Assembly (NCBI RefSeq): GCF_014191495.1
Contig: NZ_JACHWR010000005.1
Location: 186,001-250,000 of the forward strand
Reading direction: 5' to 3'
Source of the DNA: Nocardioides soli
Lineage (GTDB): Bacteria > Actinomycetota > Actinomycetes > Propionibacteriales > Nocardioidaceae
Length of the DNA stretch: 64,000 nucleotides
Position numbers and translations under genes: made by a program. The number at the start of each line of letters is the position of its first letter. Positions within the stretch are counted from its first letter, which is position 1. Below are positions 1-7,697 of this stretch, piece by piece. The notes under the pieces are model-generated. The model worked only from the letters and a program-made list of their open reading frames with translations, ran no database searches and had not been told where the DNA came from.

Positions 1-1806
1 GCCGTGCTCGACGAGATCAAGTCGGCCGAGGGACAGGTCATCACGTTCATCGACGAGCTGCACACGGTCGTCGGCGCGGGCGCCGGCGGCGACTCCGCGA
101 TGGACGCCGGCAACATGCTCAAGCCGATGCTGGCCCGCGGCGAGCTGCACATGATCGGTGCGACCACGCTCGACGAGTACCGCGAGCGGATCGAGAAGGA
201 CCCCGCGCTGGAGCGCCGATTCCAGCAGGTCTTCGTCGGGGAGCCCAGCGTCGAGGACACCATCCAGATCCTGCGCGGCATCCAGGAGAAGTACGAAGCG
301 CACCACGGCGTCCGGATCACCGACGCCGCCCTGGTCGCCGCCGCGACGCTCTCCGACCGCTACATCACCGGGCGCCAGCTGCCCGACAAGGCGATCGACC
401 TCGTCGACGAGGCGGCGTCCCGGCTGCGCATGGAGATCGAGTCCTCCCCGGAGGAGATCGACCAGCTGCGTCGCCAGGTCGACCGACTCAAGATGGAGCA
501 GTTCGCGCTCGAGAAGGAGAGCGACGACGCCTCCCGCGAGCGGCTCGCCGCGCTGCGCCAGGACCTGGCCGACCAGGAGGAGCAGCTGCGTGGGCTCGAG
601 GCCCGCTGGGAGCGGGAGAAGTCCTCGCTCGAGGGCGAGGGCGAGCTGCGCCGCCAGCTCGACCAGCTCCGCGTCGAGGCCGAGAAGCTCCAGCGCGACC
701 AGGAGTACGAGAAGGCCAGCGAGCTGCTCTACGGCCGGATCCCCGAGCTCGAGCGCCGGATCCACGAGGCCGCGGACGCCGAGAAGGCCGAGACCGACAG
801 CGCCCCGCTCGTCGGCGAGGAGGTCGGTGCCGAGCAGGTCGCCGAGGTCGTCGAGGCCTGGACCGGGATCCCGGTCGGCCGGATGCTCGAGGGCGAGACC
901 GCCAAGCTGCTCCGCATGGAGGAGGTCATCGGCGAGCGGCTGATCGGTCAGCGGGCCGCGGTCACCGCCGTCAGCGACGCCGTACGCCGCTCCCGGGCCG
1001 GGCTCTCCGACCCCAACCGGCCCACGGGCTCGTTCCTCTTCCTCGGCCCGACCGGCACCGGCAAGACCGAGCTCGCGAAGTCGCTGGCCGACTTCCTCTT
1101 CGACGACGAGCGCGCGATCGTGCGCATCGACATGAGCGAGTACTCCGAGAAGCACTCGGTGGCCCGTCTCGTCGGTGCCCCTCCGGGCTACGTCGGGTAC
1201 GACGAGGGCGGCCAGCTGACCGAGGCCGTGCGACGTCGGCCGTACTCGGTCGTGCTGCTCGACGAGGTCGAGAAGGCGCACCCCGAGGTCTTCGACATCC
1301 TGCTCCAGGTGCTCGACGATGGCCGGCTCACCGACGGTCAGGGCCGCACCGTGGACTTCCGCAACACGCTGCTGATCCTGACCAGCAACCTCGGCTCGAA
1401 CTTCCTCGTCGACCCCACGCTCGACGCCGCGAAGAAGCGCGAGTCGGTGCTGGCGACGGTGCGCGCGTCGTTCAAGCCGGAGTTCCTCAACCGGCTCGAC
1501 GACGTCGTGATCTTCGAGGCGCTGACCCGCGAGGAGCTCACCCACATCGTCGACCTGCAGCTCGCCCTGCTCGAGAAGCGGCTCGCCGTCCGGCGGATCA
1601 CGATCTCGGTCACCGACCCGGCGAAGCGCTGGCTGGCCGACACCGGCTACGACCCGGCGTACGGCGCCCGGCCGCTGCGCCGCCTGATCCAGACCGCGAT
1701 CGGCGACCCGCTGGCGAAGATGCTGATCGGTGGACAGGTCGCCGACGGCGGGAGCGTCACCGTCGACCGGTCCGACGAGGGCCTGACGATCACCGCGACC
1801 GCCTGA
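1..1806 (+). CDS. clpB: ATP-dependent disaggregase ClpB (3' part, 5' end outside window)
   Basis: Hexameric AAA+ disaggregase that resolves protein aggregates together with DnaK in the cytoplasm. The window opens in frame inside the first nucleotide-binding domain: the Walker B stretch ITFIDELH is about 15 codons in. A long charged coiled-coil middle domain follows (visible residues about 135-250). The second AAA+ module has Walker A GPTGTGKT near residue 345, Walker B VVLLDE near 418 and the C-terminal small domain with YGARPLRR. About 601 codons are visible, so roughly 260 N-terminal residues are missing compared with usual ClpB. The GTG at position 4 is only an internal valine. Order of features and sequence are typical of ClpB rather than ClpC. 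A strong hairpin follows the stop. Confidence 0.97.
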   Translation, partial: AVLDEIKSAEGQVITFIDELHTVVGAGAGGDSAMDAGNMLKPMLARGELHMIGATTLDEYRERIEKDPALERRFQQVFVGEPSVEDTIQILRGIQEKYEAHHGVRITDAALVAAATLSDRYITGRQLPDKAIDLVDEAASRLRMEIESSPEEIDQLRRQVDRLKMEQFALEKESDDASRERLAALRQDLADQEEQLRGLEARWEREKSSLEGEGELRRQLDQLRVEAEKLQRDQEYEKASELLYGRIPELERRIHEAADAEKAETDSAPLVGEEVGAEQVAEVVEAWTGIPVGRMLEGETAKLLRMEEVIGERLIGQRAAVTAVSDAVRRSRAGLSDPNRPTGSFLFLGPTGTGKTELAKSLADFLFDDERAIVRIDMSEYSEKHSVARLVGAPPGYVGYDEGGQLTEAVRRRPYSVVLLDEVEKAHPEVFDILLQVLDDGRLTDGQGRTVDFRNTLLILTSNLGSNFLVDPTLDAAKKRESVLATVRASFKPEFLNRLDDVVIFEALTREELTHIVDLQLALLEKRLAVRRITISVTDPAKRWLADTGYDPAYGARPLRRLIQTAIGDPLAKMLIGGQVADGGSVTVDRSDEGLTITATA

Positions 1807-1808
1807 GC

Positions 1809-1855
1809 CGGGTCGTCCGCCTCCGGGGTGTCCACACCCGGAGGCGGACGACCCG
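1809..1855 (+). terminator. Rho-independent-like hairpin after clpB
   Basis: A perfect inverted repeat starts 3 nt after the clpB stop. The arms CGGGTCGTCCGCCTCCGGG and its complement extend to about 21 bp around a small TCCA loop. There is no T-tract, which is usual for GC-rich actinobacterial terminators. Confidence 0.8.
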
Positions 1856-1891
1856 TCGGGCGGCGCCCGGGCGCGTGATGGAATGGGCCGC

Positions 1892-2908
1892 GTGACTGAG
1901 CCGACCCGCGATCGCCCCCGCCAGGTGACCCTGGCGGGCTGGCTGCTGATGATCGGCTCGGGCCTCGTCGTCGTGCTGGTCTACCAGCGCGTCGCCGGCC
2001 TGCACTCGCTCGAGACGCAGGCGGCGGTCGACCGCTTCCTGTCGGAGCCGCCGGGCTCCGACCTGGGCCTGTCCTCCGACGCCGTGATCACGCTGATGCG
2101 CACGCTCGCGATGGTCACCGGCGGCTGCGCGGCCGCCGCGGCGATCCTGGGCTACCAGGTGCTGCAGCGCAGCCGCGCCGCCCGGCTGGTCGTCACCGTC
2201 CTGGCCGTGCCGCTGTTCTTCGCCGGACTGGTGACCGGCGGGTTCCTGACCTCGGTGGTCGCCGCGTCGGCGACGATCCTGTGGCTCCAGCCGGCGCGCT
2301 CGTGGTTCGACGGGACCACCGCGCCCGAGCGTCGTACGGCGTCGGCGCCGTCGGCCTCGCCGGTCCCGCCGGCCTCGTCGGCTCCGCTGGCCCCGACGGC
2401 CGCCATGCCGCCCGTCGCCCAGCCCGCCATCCATGCCGCCACCCCGCCGCCCGCGGGCGGCCCGGCTCCGCGCCCGCGGATCGTGGTCCTGGCCTGCGTG
2501 CTGACCTGGGTCTGCACGGCCGCCACGATCGTGGCGCTCGTCGCGAGCGCCGTGGTGCTGGCGATCTCGCCCGACGAGATGCTCGACCAGGTGCACCGCG
2601 ACAGCCCGGAGCTGGCCCAGCAGGGGATCTCCGACGACCTGCTGATCGCCGCGACGTACCTGCTGATCGCCGGCGTCGTCATCTGGTGCCTGTCGGCGGC
2701 GGTCCTGGCGGTGCTGGTGCTCCGCAGGGTCGACTGGGCGCGGATCGTGCTGATCGTCTCCGCCGTGACCGCCGCCGCGCTCTGCCTGCTCGGCACGGTG
2801 ATGGGCGCGATCCTGCTGGTGCTGCCGCTGCTCGCCAGCGTGCTGTGCGCCGCGCTGCTGGTGCGACCGGAGGCCCGCCAGTGGTTCGCGCGGCGGGATG
2901 CCCTCTGA
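1892..2908 (+). CDS. Membrane protein with Pro/Ala-rich central linker, function unknown
   Basis: I do not recognise a named family. The N-terminal third has about three hydrophobic segments (LAGWLLMIGSGLVVVLV, a second near residue 75 and a third near 105). A low-complexity Ala/Pro/Ser linker of about 55 residues follows. The C-terminal half has about three to four more membrane segments, ending in a short basic tail. This pattern of two membrane blocks joined by a cytosolic or exposed Pro/Ala linker is common in actinobacterial hypothetical proteins. The frame is open from an ATG at 1883. I prefer the GTG at 1892 because a TGGAAT sequence lies 7 nt upstream, matching the leaderless pattern seen elsewhere here, but this is weak evidence. 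The next gene converges 13 bp downstream. Confidence 0.7.
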   Translation: MTEPTRDRPRQVTLAGWLLMIGSGLVVVLVYQRVAGLHSLETQAAVDRFLSEPPGSDLGLSSDAVITLMRTLAMVTGGCAAAAAILGYQVLQRSRAARLVVTVLAVPLFFAGLVTGGFLTSVVAASATILWLQPARSWFDGTTAPERRTASAPSASPVPPASSAPLAPTAAMPPVAQPAIHAATPPPAGGPAPRPRIVVLACVLTWVCTAATIVALVASAVVLAISPDEMLDQVHRDSPELAQQGISDDLLIAATYLLIAGVVIWCLSAAVLAVLVLRRVDWARIVLIVSAVTAAALCLLGTVMGAILLVLPLLASVLCAALLVRPEARQWFARRDAL

Positions 2909-2921
2909 CGAGGCGCGACCG

Positions 2922-4076
2922 CTAGCGCGCCAGGTCGGCCTTCGCCAGCCGGGCCACGCCCTCCTCGATGACCGCCGACTCCTTGCAGAAGGCCCAGCGG
3001 ACCTGGTGCCGGCCGGCGTCGGAGTCGTAGAAGGCCTGGGCCGGGATCGCGACCACGCCGGCCCGCTCGGGCAGCGCCTGGCAGAAGGCCCGGCCGTCGG
3101 GCCAGCCGAGGTCCGCGATGTCGGTGGTGGCGAAGTACGTCCCCTCGGGCACGCGGACGTCGAGGCCGACCTCGGCGAGCCCGGAGCAGAGCAGGTCGCG
3201 CTTCTCGCGCAGCTCGGCCGCCAGCGCGACCGGGAAGTCGGCGGCCTCGTCGAGCGCGTAGGCGACGGCGGGCTGGAGCGGCGAGCCCGAGGTGAAGGTC
3301 AGCCACTGCTTCGCCGCCAGCAGCGCACCCACCAGCTCGGCCGGGCCGCTCGCCCAGCCGACCTTCCAGCCGGTGAACGAGTACGACTTCCCGGCGCTGG
3401 AGAGCGTCAGCGTCCGCTCGAACATGCCGGGCAGCGTGGCCAGCGGGACGTGCACGTGGTCGTCGTACACGAGGTGCTCGTAGACCTCGTCGGTGATCAC
3501 CACCAGGTCGTGCTCGACGGCGACGTCGGCGACCGCCTGCAGCTCGGCGCGGGTGAGCACCGTGCCGGTGGGGTTGTGCGGCGAGTTGAGCAGCACGAAC
3601 CGGGTCCGCGGCGTCACCGCCGCCCGCAGCTCGTCGGGGTCGAGCCGGAAGTCGGGTGCGCGCAGCGTGACCGGGCGTCGGACGCCGCCGGCCATCTGGA
3701 GCATCGCGGGGTAGGAGTCGTAGTAGGGCTCGAGCACGACGACCTCGTCGCCGGGGTTGACCAGGCCCAGCAGCGCGGCCGCGACGCCCTCGGTGCAGCC
3801 GGTGGTGACGGCGACCTGGCGGTCCGGGTCGAGCTCGATCCCGTAGTGGCGCTGCTGGTGCCGGGCGATCGCCTGGCGCAGGGCCGGCACGCCGGCCCCG
3901 GGCGCGTACTGGTTGTGGCCGTTCTCGAGTGCCTGCACGGCGCGGGCGATCACCTCGGGCGGCCCGTCGACGTCCGGGAAGCCCTGGCCGAGGTTGACCG
4001 CCCGGGTGCGGGCGGCGAGCGCCGACATCTCGGAGAAGATCGTCGGCGGGATGCCCTCGAGGCGATGCGCGAGCAT
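2922..4076 (-). CDS. dapC: PLP-dependent class I/II aminotransferase, DapC-like
   Basis: Fold-type I aminotransferase, probably N-succinyldiaminopimelate aminotransferase of lysine/peptidoglycan precursor synthesis, though related cysteine-S-conjugate lyases and kynurenine aminotransferases look similar. The 384-aa protein has NSPHNPTG at 164-171 (substrate/PLP contacts), DEVYEHLVY from 196 with the aspartate that pairs with the PLP ring nitrogen, and SSAGKSYSFTGWKVGW from 226 with the PLP-binding lysine K230. Length and motifs match Mycobacterium Rv0858c-type DapC. A TAGGGT -10 box ends 6 nt before the ATG, so the gene is probably leaderless. It is divergent from pyrE. Substrate assignment is inference; the fold is not in doubt. 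Confidence 0.85.
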   Translation of the reverse strand: MLAHRLEGIPPTIFSEMSALAARTRAVNLGQGFPDVDGPPEVIARAVQALENGHNQYAPGAGVPALRQAIARHQQRHYGIELDPDRQVAVTTGCTEGVAAALLGLVNPGDEVVVLEPYYDSYPAMLQMAGGVRRPVTLRAPDFRLDPDELRAAVTPRTRFVLLNSPHNPTGTVLTRAELQAVADVAVEHDLVVITDEVYEHLVYDDHVHVPLATLPGMFERTLTLSSAGKSYSFTGWKVGWASGPAELVGALLAAKQWLTFTSGSPLQPAVAYALDEAADFPVALAAELREKRDLLCSGLAEVGLDVRVPEGTYFATTDIADLGWPDGRAFCQALPERAGVVAIPAQAFYDSDAGRHQVRWAFCKESAVIEEGVARLAKADLAR

Positions 4077-4080
4077 GTGC

Positions 4081-4123
4081 CGACCCTAGCCGGACACGAG
4101 GTACGAGTGTCCGGCTAGGGTCG
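4081..4123. promoter_or_regulatory. Palindromic twin promoter: TAGGGT -10 boxes on both strands
   Basis: Arms CGACCCTAGCCGGACAC and its exact reverse complement (17 bp) flank a 9-nt spacer. Each arm contains a TAGGGT -10-like box pointing outward. The minus-strand box sits 6 nt before the aminotransferase ATG. The plus-strand box points into the GGTTGAG repeat and pyrE. The palindrome could also be an operator or fold as a hairpin. Confidence 0.5.
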
Positions 4124-4126
4124 GCA

Positions 4127-4178
4127 GGTTGAGCAAGCCCGCGGCCGAGGGACGAGGCCGCGACGGCGCGTCGAAACC
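4127..4178 (+). repeat. REP-like element, GGTTGAG...TCGAAACC, copy 1
   Basis: It begins GGTTGAGCAAGCCCGCGGCC and ends GCGCGTCGAAACC. The ends are the reverse complement of the GGTTTCGA...CTCAACC elements near 30.5 kb and 32.75 kb. Its first 24 nt recur almost exactly at 4218. Confidence 0.65.
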
Positions 4179-4217
4179 CAGTCGCGGATGCGGTTGCAGT
4201 CGTCGCGTGGGGAGGCA

Positions 4218-4269
4218 GGTTGAGCAAGCCTGCGGCCGAGCCAGTGAGAGGCGCGACGGCGCGTCGAGG
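4218..4269 (+). repeat. REP-like element, degenerate copy 2
   Basis: Direct repeat of the 4127 element. It shares GGTTGAGCAAGCC-GCGGCCGAG and the GCGACGGCGCGTCGA end, but the terminal GAAACC has changed to GAGGC. It creates a spurious in-frame TTG start (4220) upstream of pyrE. Confidence 0.6.
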
Positions 4270-4300
4270 CGAGGGCCGGGACGCCGATACGCTCGGGCCC

Positions 4301-4837
4301 GTGGACGAGACCCTCACGACCGACCTTGCCCGTGACGTGGACACCCGGTGCCGGCTGACCGGGGAGTTCACGCTCCGCTCGGGCCAGCAGGCGACGGAGT
4401 ACTTCGACAAGTACCTCTTCGAGGCCGACCCGCACCTGCTGCTGCGCGTGGCCCGGGAGATGGTCGAGCTGCTGCCGGCCGGCACCGACCTGCTCGGCGG
4501 GCTCGAGCTCGGCGGGGTCCCGATCGCGACGATGGTCAGCAGCCTCACCGGTCGGCCGGCGCTCTTCGTGCGCAAGAAGGCCAAGGAGTACGGCACCTGC
4601 AAGCTGGCGGAGGGGCCCGACGTCGCGGGCCGCAGCGTCACCCTGATCGAGGACGTGATCACCACCGGGGGCGCCGTTCGCGACGCGGCCACCGCGCTGC
4701 GCGCGGCCGGCGCCGTCGTCGAGGTCGTGGTCTGCGCGATCGACCGCAGCCCGGAGGGCGCGAACCCGCTCGCGGACATCGGTCTCGAGGTGCGGCCGGT
4801 GCTCACCAAGGCGCAGCTGGACGCCGCTCGCGGGTGA
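4301..4837 (+). CDS. pyrE: Orotate phosphoribosyltransferase
   Basis: Converts orotate and PRPP to orotidine 5'-monophosphate in de novo pyrimidine synthesis. The 178-aa protein carries the phosphoribosyltransferase PRPP loop VTLIEDVITTGGAV at 113-126, the catalytic-loop lysines RKKAKEYGT at 91-99 and the GGLELGGVPIA loop at 66-76. The start is chosen at GTG 4301 because TACGCT (4288-4293) lies 7 nt upstream, the leaderless spacing repeated in this window. The frame is also open to a TTG at 4220, but that extension would be encoded by a repeat. The stop overlaps the next start (GTGA), so the DedA gene is probably co-translated. In mycobacteria pyrE is also close to clpB. Confidence 0.93.
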   Translation: MDETLTTDLARDVDTRCRLTGEFTLRSGQQATEYFDKYLFEADPHLLLRVAREMVELLPAGTDLLGGLELGGVPIATMVSSLTGRPALFVRKKAKEYGTCKLAEGPDVAGRSVTLIEDVITTGGAVRDAATALRAAGAVVEVVVCAIDRSPEGANPLADIGLEVRPVLTKAQLDAARG

Positions 4838-5505
4838 GTCTCGCGGCGGCGGCCCAGGGCGGCGAGGACCTCGGCGTCATCGGGTCGGCCGCCGTCGACC
4901 TGATGGCGGCGATCGGCGCGCCGGGCGTCGGGGTGCTGCTCGCCGTCGAGGCGGTCTTCCCCCCGATCCCGAGCGAGATCGTGCTGCCGCTCGCGGGCTT
5001 CGCCGCCAACCAGGGCACCTTCTCCCTCATCGCCGCGCTCGCCTGGGCGACCATCGGGTCCATGGTCGGCGCGCTGCTGCTCTACGAGGCGGGCCGGCGG
5101 TTCGGCCGCGACCGGGTGCTGGCGATCTGGCTCCGGCTGCCGTTGGTCGACGAGCACGACTTCGCGCGCACCGAGGCGTGGTTCGACGAGCACGGCCAGA
5201 AGGCGGTCTTCTTCGGCCGGATGGTGCCGCTCTTCCGGAGCCTCATCTCGATTCCCGCCGGCACCCAGCGGATGCCGTACGGCCGGTTCGTGCTGCTCAC
5301 CCTGGCCGGCAGCACCCTCTGGAACACCGCGTTCATCCTGGGCGGTTACCTTCTCGGCGAGGAGTGGCACCGCATCGAGGAGGTCGCCGGCTGGCTCCAG
5401 CTCGCCGTCGTGGCCGCGGTCGTCGCGGCGGGGGCGTGGTGGCTGGTGCTGCGGATCAGGCGCCGTCGTTCTGCTGCGGATGGTGGGTCGTCGGCAGGCC
5501 CATGA
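4834..5505 (+). CDS. DedA family (SNARE-associated/VTT) membrane protein, copy 1
   Basis: Integral membrane protein of the DedA superfamily, implicated in undecaprenyl-phosphate or phospholipid flipping and envelope homeostasis. Typical features are the FPPIPSEIVLPLAGF re-entrant motif near residue 47, GALLLYEAGRRFGRDR near 78, the conserved FFGRMVPLFRSLISIPAGTQRMP near 128 (the basic/proline core of DedA) and a C-terminal membrane helix ending in an RIRRRR tail. The GTG start overlaps the pyrE stop by 4 nt, indicating translational coupling. The last 50 bp overlap tail-to-tail the coding sequence of a second, different DedA gene on the opposite strand. Confidence 0.88.
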   Translation: MSLAAAAQGGEDLGVIGSAAVDLMAAIGAPGVGVLLAVEAVFPPIPSEIVLPLAGFAANQGTFSLIAALAWATIGSMVGALLLYEAGRRFGRDRVLAIWLRLPLVDEHDFARTEAWFDEHGQKAVFFGRMVPLFRSLISIPAGTQRMPYGRFVLLTLAGSTLWNTAFILGGYLLGEEWHRIEEVAGWLQLAVVAAVVAAGAWWLVLRIRRRRSAADGGSSAGP

Positions 5506-6217
5506 TGTCGAGGTCGGGGACGCCGTCGCCGTCGTTGTCCTCGGCCCGCTTGCCCGACGTACGGCGGTGCCGCCACCACTCGTAGGCGATCGGCACGACG
5601 GTGAAGGCCAGGATCACCAGGATCGCCTTGTCGATGTTCTCGCCGAGACTCGGGAAGGCCTGGCCGAGGGTGAAGCCGAGCAGCAGGATGCTGCCCACCC
5701 ACAGCACGGCACCGATGAAGCTCCACACGAAGAACCGGCGCCGATCCATCCGGGTCACCCCGGCGACGACGGTGATGAACGTGCGCACGAACGGCACGAA
5801 CCGGCCGATCACCAGCGCCTTGTTGCCGTGCTTCTCGAAGAACGCGTGGGTCTGGTCGAAGTACTTCTTCTTCAGCAGCCGGCCGTCGCGCTCGTAGAGC
5901 GGCGGCCCGATCGCGCGCCCGATCTCGTAGCCCACGACGTTGCCGAGGAAGGCCGCGATCGTGAGCAGCACGAACGCGATCAGCAGCTCGACGATCGGCG
6001 GCGTGCCGAACATGTCGATGCGGCCCGAGTTCAGGAAGAGGCCCAGGGCGAAGAGCAGGGTGTCGCCGGGCAGGAACGGGAAGAACAGCCCACATTCGAC
6101 GAAGATGATCGCCAGGCTGACCCAGTAGAAAGCGCCCCCGAAGCGGTCGAGGAGCCAGTTGGGGTCCATCCAGTCCATCCCGAGCAGCATCGGCTGCGCG
6201 AGCAGGACGTCGATCAC
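5456..6217 (-). CDS. DedA family membrane protein, copy 2
   Basis: Second DedA-superfamily protein, 253 aa, only moderately similar to its convergent neighbour. It has VECGLFFPFLPGDTLLFALG in the N-terminal third, GYEIGRAIG, then VIGRFVPFVRTFITVVAG with the conserved arginines, followed by TRMDRRRFFVWSFIGAVLW. A hydrophilic tail with DNDGDGVPD follows the last helix. The start is chosen at GTG 6217 because TACGGT lies 6 nt upstream on the minus strand. The frame continues to an ATG at 6256 that would leave only 18 bp to the divergent gene. The gene resembles mycobacterial Rv0364, which also lies near fba. A role in lipid carrier recycling is family knowledge, not visible here. Confidence 0.87.
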   Translation of the reverse strand: MIDVLLAQPMLLGMDWMDPNWLLDRFGGAFYWVSLAIIFVECGLFFPFLPGDTLLFALGLFLNSGRIDMFGTPPIVELLIAFVLLTIAAFLGNVVGYEIGRAIGPPLYERDGRLLKKKYFDQTHAFFEKHGNKALVIGRFVPFVRTFITVVAGVTRMDRRRFFVWSFIGAVLWVGSILLLGFTLGQAFPSLGENIDKAILVILAFTVVPIAYEWWRHRRTSGKRAEDNDGDGVPDLDIMGLPTTHHPQQNDGA

Positions 6218-6274
6218 GCGATAACCGTACCTGTCGGGCCCTGACCGCTCCGCCATCGCCTAGCGTTTTCACCC

Positions 6275-6973
6275 ATGGCGGTGCAGAGCGATGCGCAGGA
6301 CGACGAACGTGCGCCGTACGACCCGATGCCGCACGGCCCCGCCGAGGTCGGCGTCGGGCCGTGGGCCGGGCCGTGGCCGGAGGGGGAGCGGTACGACGCG
6401 CGGCTGCTCGCCGAGGGCGACCGGCGCAACGTCGTCGACCGCTATCGGTACTGGACGGTCGAGGCGATCGTGGCCGACCTCGACAACCGCCGGCACGACT
6501 TCCACGTCGCGATCGAGAACTGGCAGCACGACTTCAACATCGGCACGATCGTCCGCACCGCCAACGCCTTCCTCGCCGCCGAGGTGCACATCGTCGGCAA
6601 CCGCCGGTGGAACCGCCGCGGCGCGATGGTGACCGACCGCTACCAGCACGTGCGGCACCACGTGACCGCCGCCGAGCTCGCGGCGTACCTGCGCGAGCAC
6701 CCCGACGGCCCGGTTGCGCTGTACGGCGTGGACAACCTGCCCGGCTCGCTGCACCTGGAGACGACCTCGCTGCCGCGCCGGGTCTGCTTCCTGTTCGGCC
6801 AGGAGGGGCCCGGCCTGTCCGATGCGGCCCGGGAGGCCTGCGACGCGACGTTCTCGATCGCGCAGTTCGGCTCCACCAGGTCGATCAACGCCTCCGCCGC
6901 CGGCGCGATCGCCATGCACTCCTGGGTGCGGCAGCACGCCGACCTGTCCGGCGAGGACGCCTGGCGGGGGTGA
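6275..6973 (+). CDS. TrmH/SpoU family RNA 2'-O-methyltransferase
   Basis: SPOUT-class methyltransferase that transfers a methyl group from S-adenosylmethionine to a ribose 2'-OH of tRNA or rRNA. The three SpoU motifs are all visible: NIGTIVRTANAF (motif 1, near residue 89), FLFGQEGPGLS (motif 2, near 172) and IAQFGSTRSINASAAGAIAMH (motif 3, near 194), which form the knotted cofactor site. The protein is 232 aa with a Pro-rich N-terminal extension and no L30e-type domain. TAGCGT lies 8 nt before the ATG, so it is probably leaderless. The actual target nucleotide cannot be told from sequence. A homologue (Rv0380c) sits close to pyrE in M. tuberculosis. Confidence 0.88.
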   Translation: MAVQSDAQDDERAPYDPMPHGPAEVGVGPWAGPWPEGERYDARLLAEGDRRNVVDRYRYWTVEAIVADLDNRRHDFHVAIENWQHDFNIGTIVRTANAFLAAEVHIVGNRRWNRRGAMVTDRYQHVRHHVTAAELAAYLREHPDGPVALYGVDNLPGSLHLETTSLPRRVCFLFGQEGPGLSDAAREACDATFSIAQFGSTRSINASAAGAIAMHSWVRQHADLSGEDAWRG

Positions 6974-6986
6974 GTCCCAGCCCCGG

Positions 6987-7082
6987 TCAGCGGCGGGTCT
7001 TGGCCGCGCACACCACCACGAAGGAGGTGCGGTCGACCGGCGTGAACGCGTAGACCCACTCCTTCGTCGAGACGCGGAGCGA
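6987..7082 (-). pseudogene. Orphan coding-like tail directly behind the LOG-family gene
   Basis: Reading in the same frame through the stop of the next gene (TGA at 7083-7085, minus strand) gives 31 sense codons and then TGA. The peptide includes STKEWVYAFTPVDRTSFVVV and ends AAKTRR. Every third codon position is G or C, and aromatic and valine residues are spaced like a beta-strand-rich protein. There is no start codon of its own. It looks like the 3' remnant of a disrupted gene or a readthrough extension, not random intergenic DNA. Confidence 0.4.
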
Positions 7083-7589
7083 TCACCGATCGCCGGCCGC
7101 CCCCGATGCGTCGGGCGCCCGATGGTCGAGAAGATCGCGGATCGCCGCGATCGCGGCAGCCCCGTCGGCGACCACGGTGCCCACGTCGGCGGGCAGCTCC
7201 CAGGGATCGACGAGCACGAGCGGGACGCCGGTGCGCCGGGCGAGGGCGATCTCGCTCAGCGTGCCCCAGCTGCACCCGATCGCCAGCACGGCGTCCGCGG
7301 CGCGGACGAGGAGCCCGTTGCGCAGCTCGCCCAGCCCGGTCGGCAGCAGGTAGGTGTGCTCCGGAATCCCGGCAGCGCGGTCGGTGCCGGGCATCAGTCC
7401 GATCGCGACCCCACCGACGTCCCGGGCGCCGCGCGCGGCGGCCTGCATCACGCCGTGGTGACCTCCGGTGAGGAGCACGGCCCCGCCCTCGCCCAGCAGG
7501 CGGCCCGCGACCTCGGCGTGCCGGAGGTCGGCGGCCCGGGCGCCGTCGGCCGGGCCGACCACGGCGACGTACCGGCCGTTGAGGACCAT
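7083..7589 (-). CDS. LOG-like Rossmann protein, TIGR00725 family
   Basis: Small SLOG-superfamily protein of 168 aa related to cytokinin-riboside phosphate phosphoribohydrolases (LOG). It has a Rossmann-like start (YVAVVGPADG), TGGHHGVMQAAARGA near residue 41 in place of the LOG nucleotide-binding GGG motif, and AIGCSWGTLSEIALA near 102, matching the PGGxGTxxE active-site region in degenerate form. TIGR00725 proteins are short LOG relatives of unproven substrate. TAGCGT ends 6 nt before the ATG (7596-7601 on the plus strand), supporting a leaderless start. A coding-like tail follows its stop codon in the same frame. Activity as a nucleotide 5'-monophosphate hydrolase is plausible but unproven. 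Confidence 0.75.
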   Translation of the reverse strand: MVLNGRYVAVVGPADGARAADLRHAEVAGRLLGEGGAVLLTGGHHGVMQAAARGARDVGGVAIGLMPGTDRAAGIPEHTYLLPTGLGELRNGLLVRAADAVLAIGCSWGTLSEIALARRTGVPLVLVDPWELPADVGTVVADGAAAIAAIRDLLDHRAPDASGAAGDR

Positions 7590-7650
7590 GGCGCCACGCT
7601 ACGACCCCGCCCGCCCGAGACGGCCTGCCGGGCGACCGGGGGGTAGCCAC

Positions 7651-7656
7651 TAGGGT
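7651..7656 (+). promoter_or_regulatory. -10 box of fba
   Basis: TAGGGT lies about 42 nt before the fba ATG. The transcript would carry a short leader containing the GAGGAG ribosome-binding site near 7683, unlike the leaderless genes around it. Confidence 0.5.
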
Positions 7657-7697
7657 CGGTGGCAGAGATTCGACGTCCGTCCGAGGAGCGCAGTCAG

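Noticed and set aside
4220..4300. 27-codon N-terminal extension of pyrE from TTG 4220
   Set aside because: The extension is encoded by a REP-like repeat and would lie upstream of the TACGCT -10 box; family members start near GTG 4301.
2152..5370. 1072-aa minus-strand open frame
   Set aside because: It crosses the real dapC, pyrE and DedA genes; composition is Arg/Ala/Pro-rich and contains no motif. High-GC artefact.
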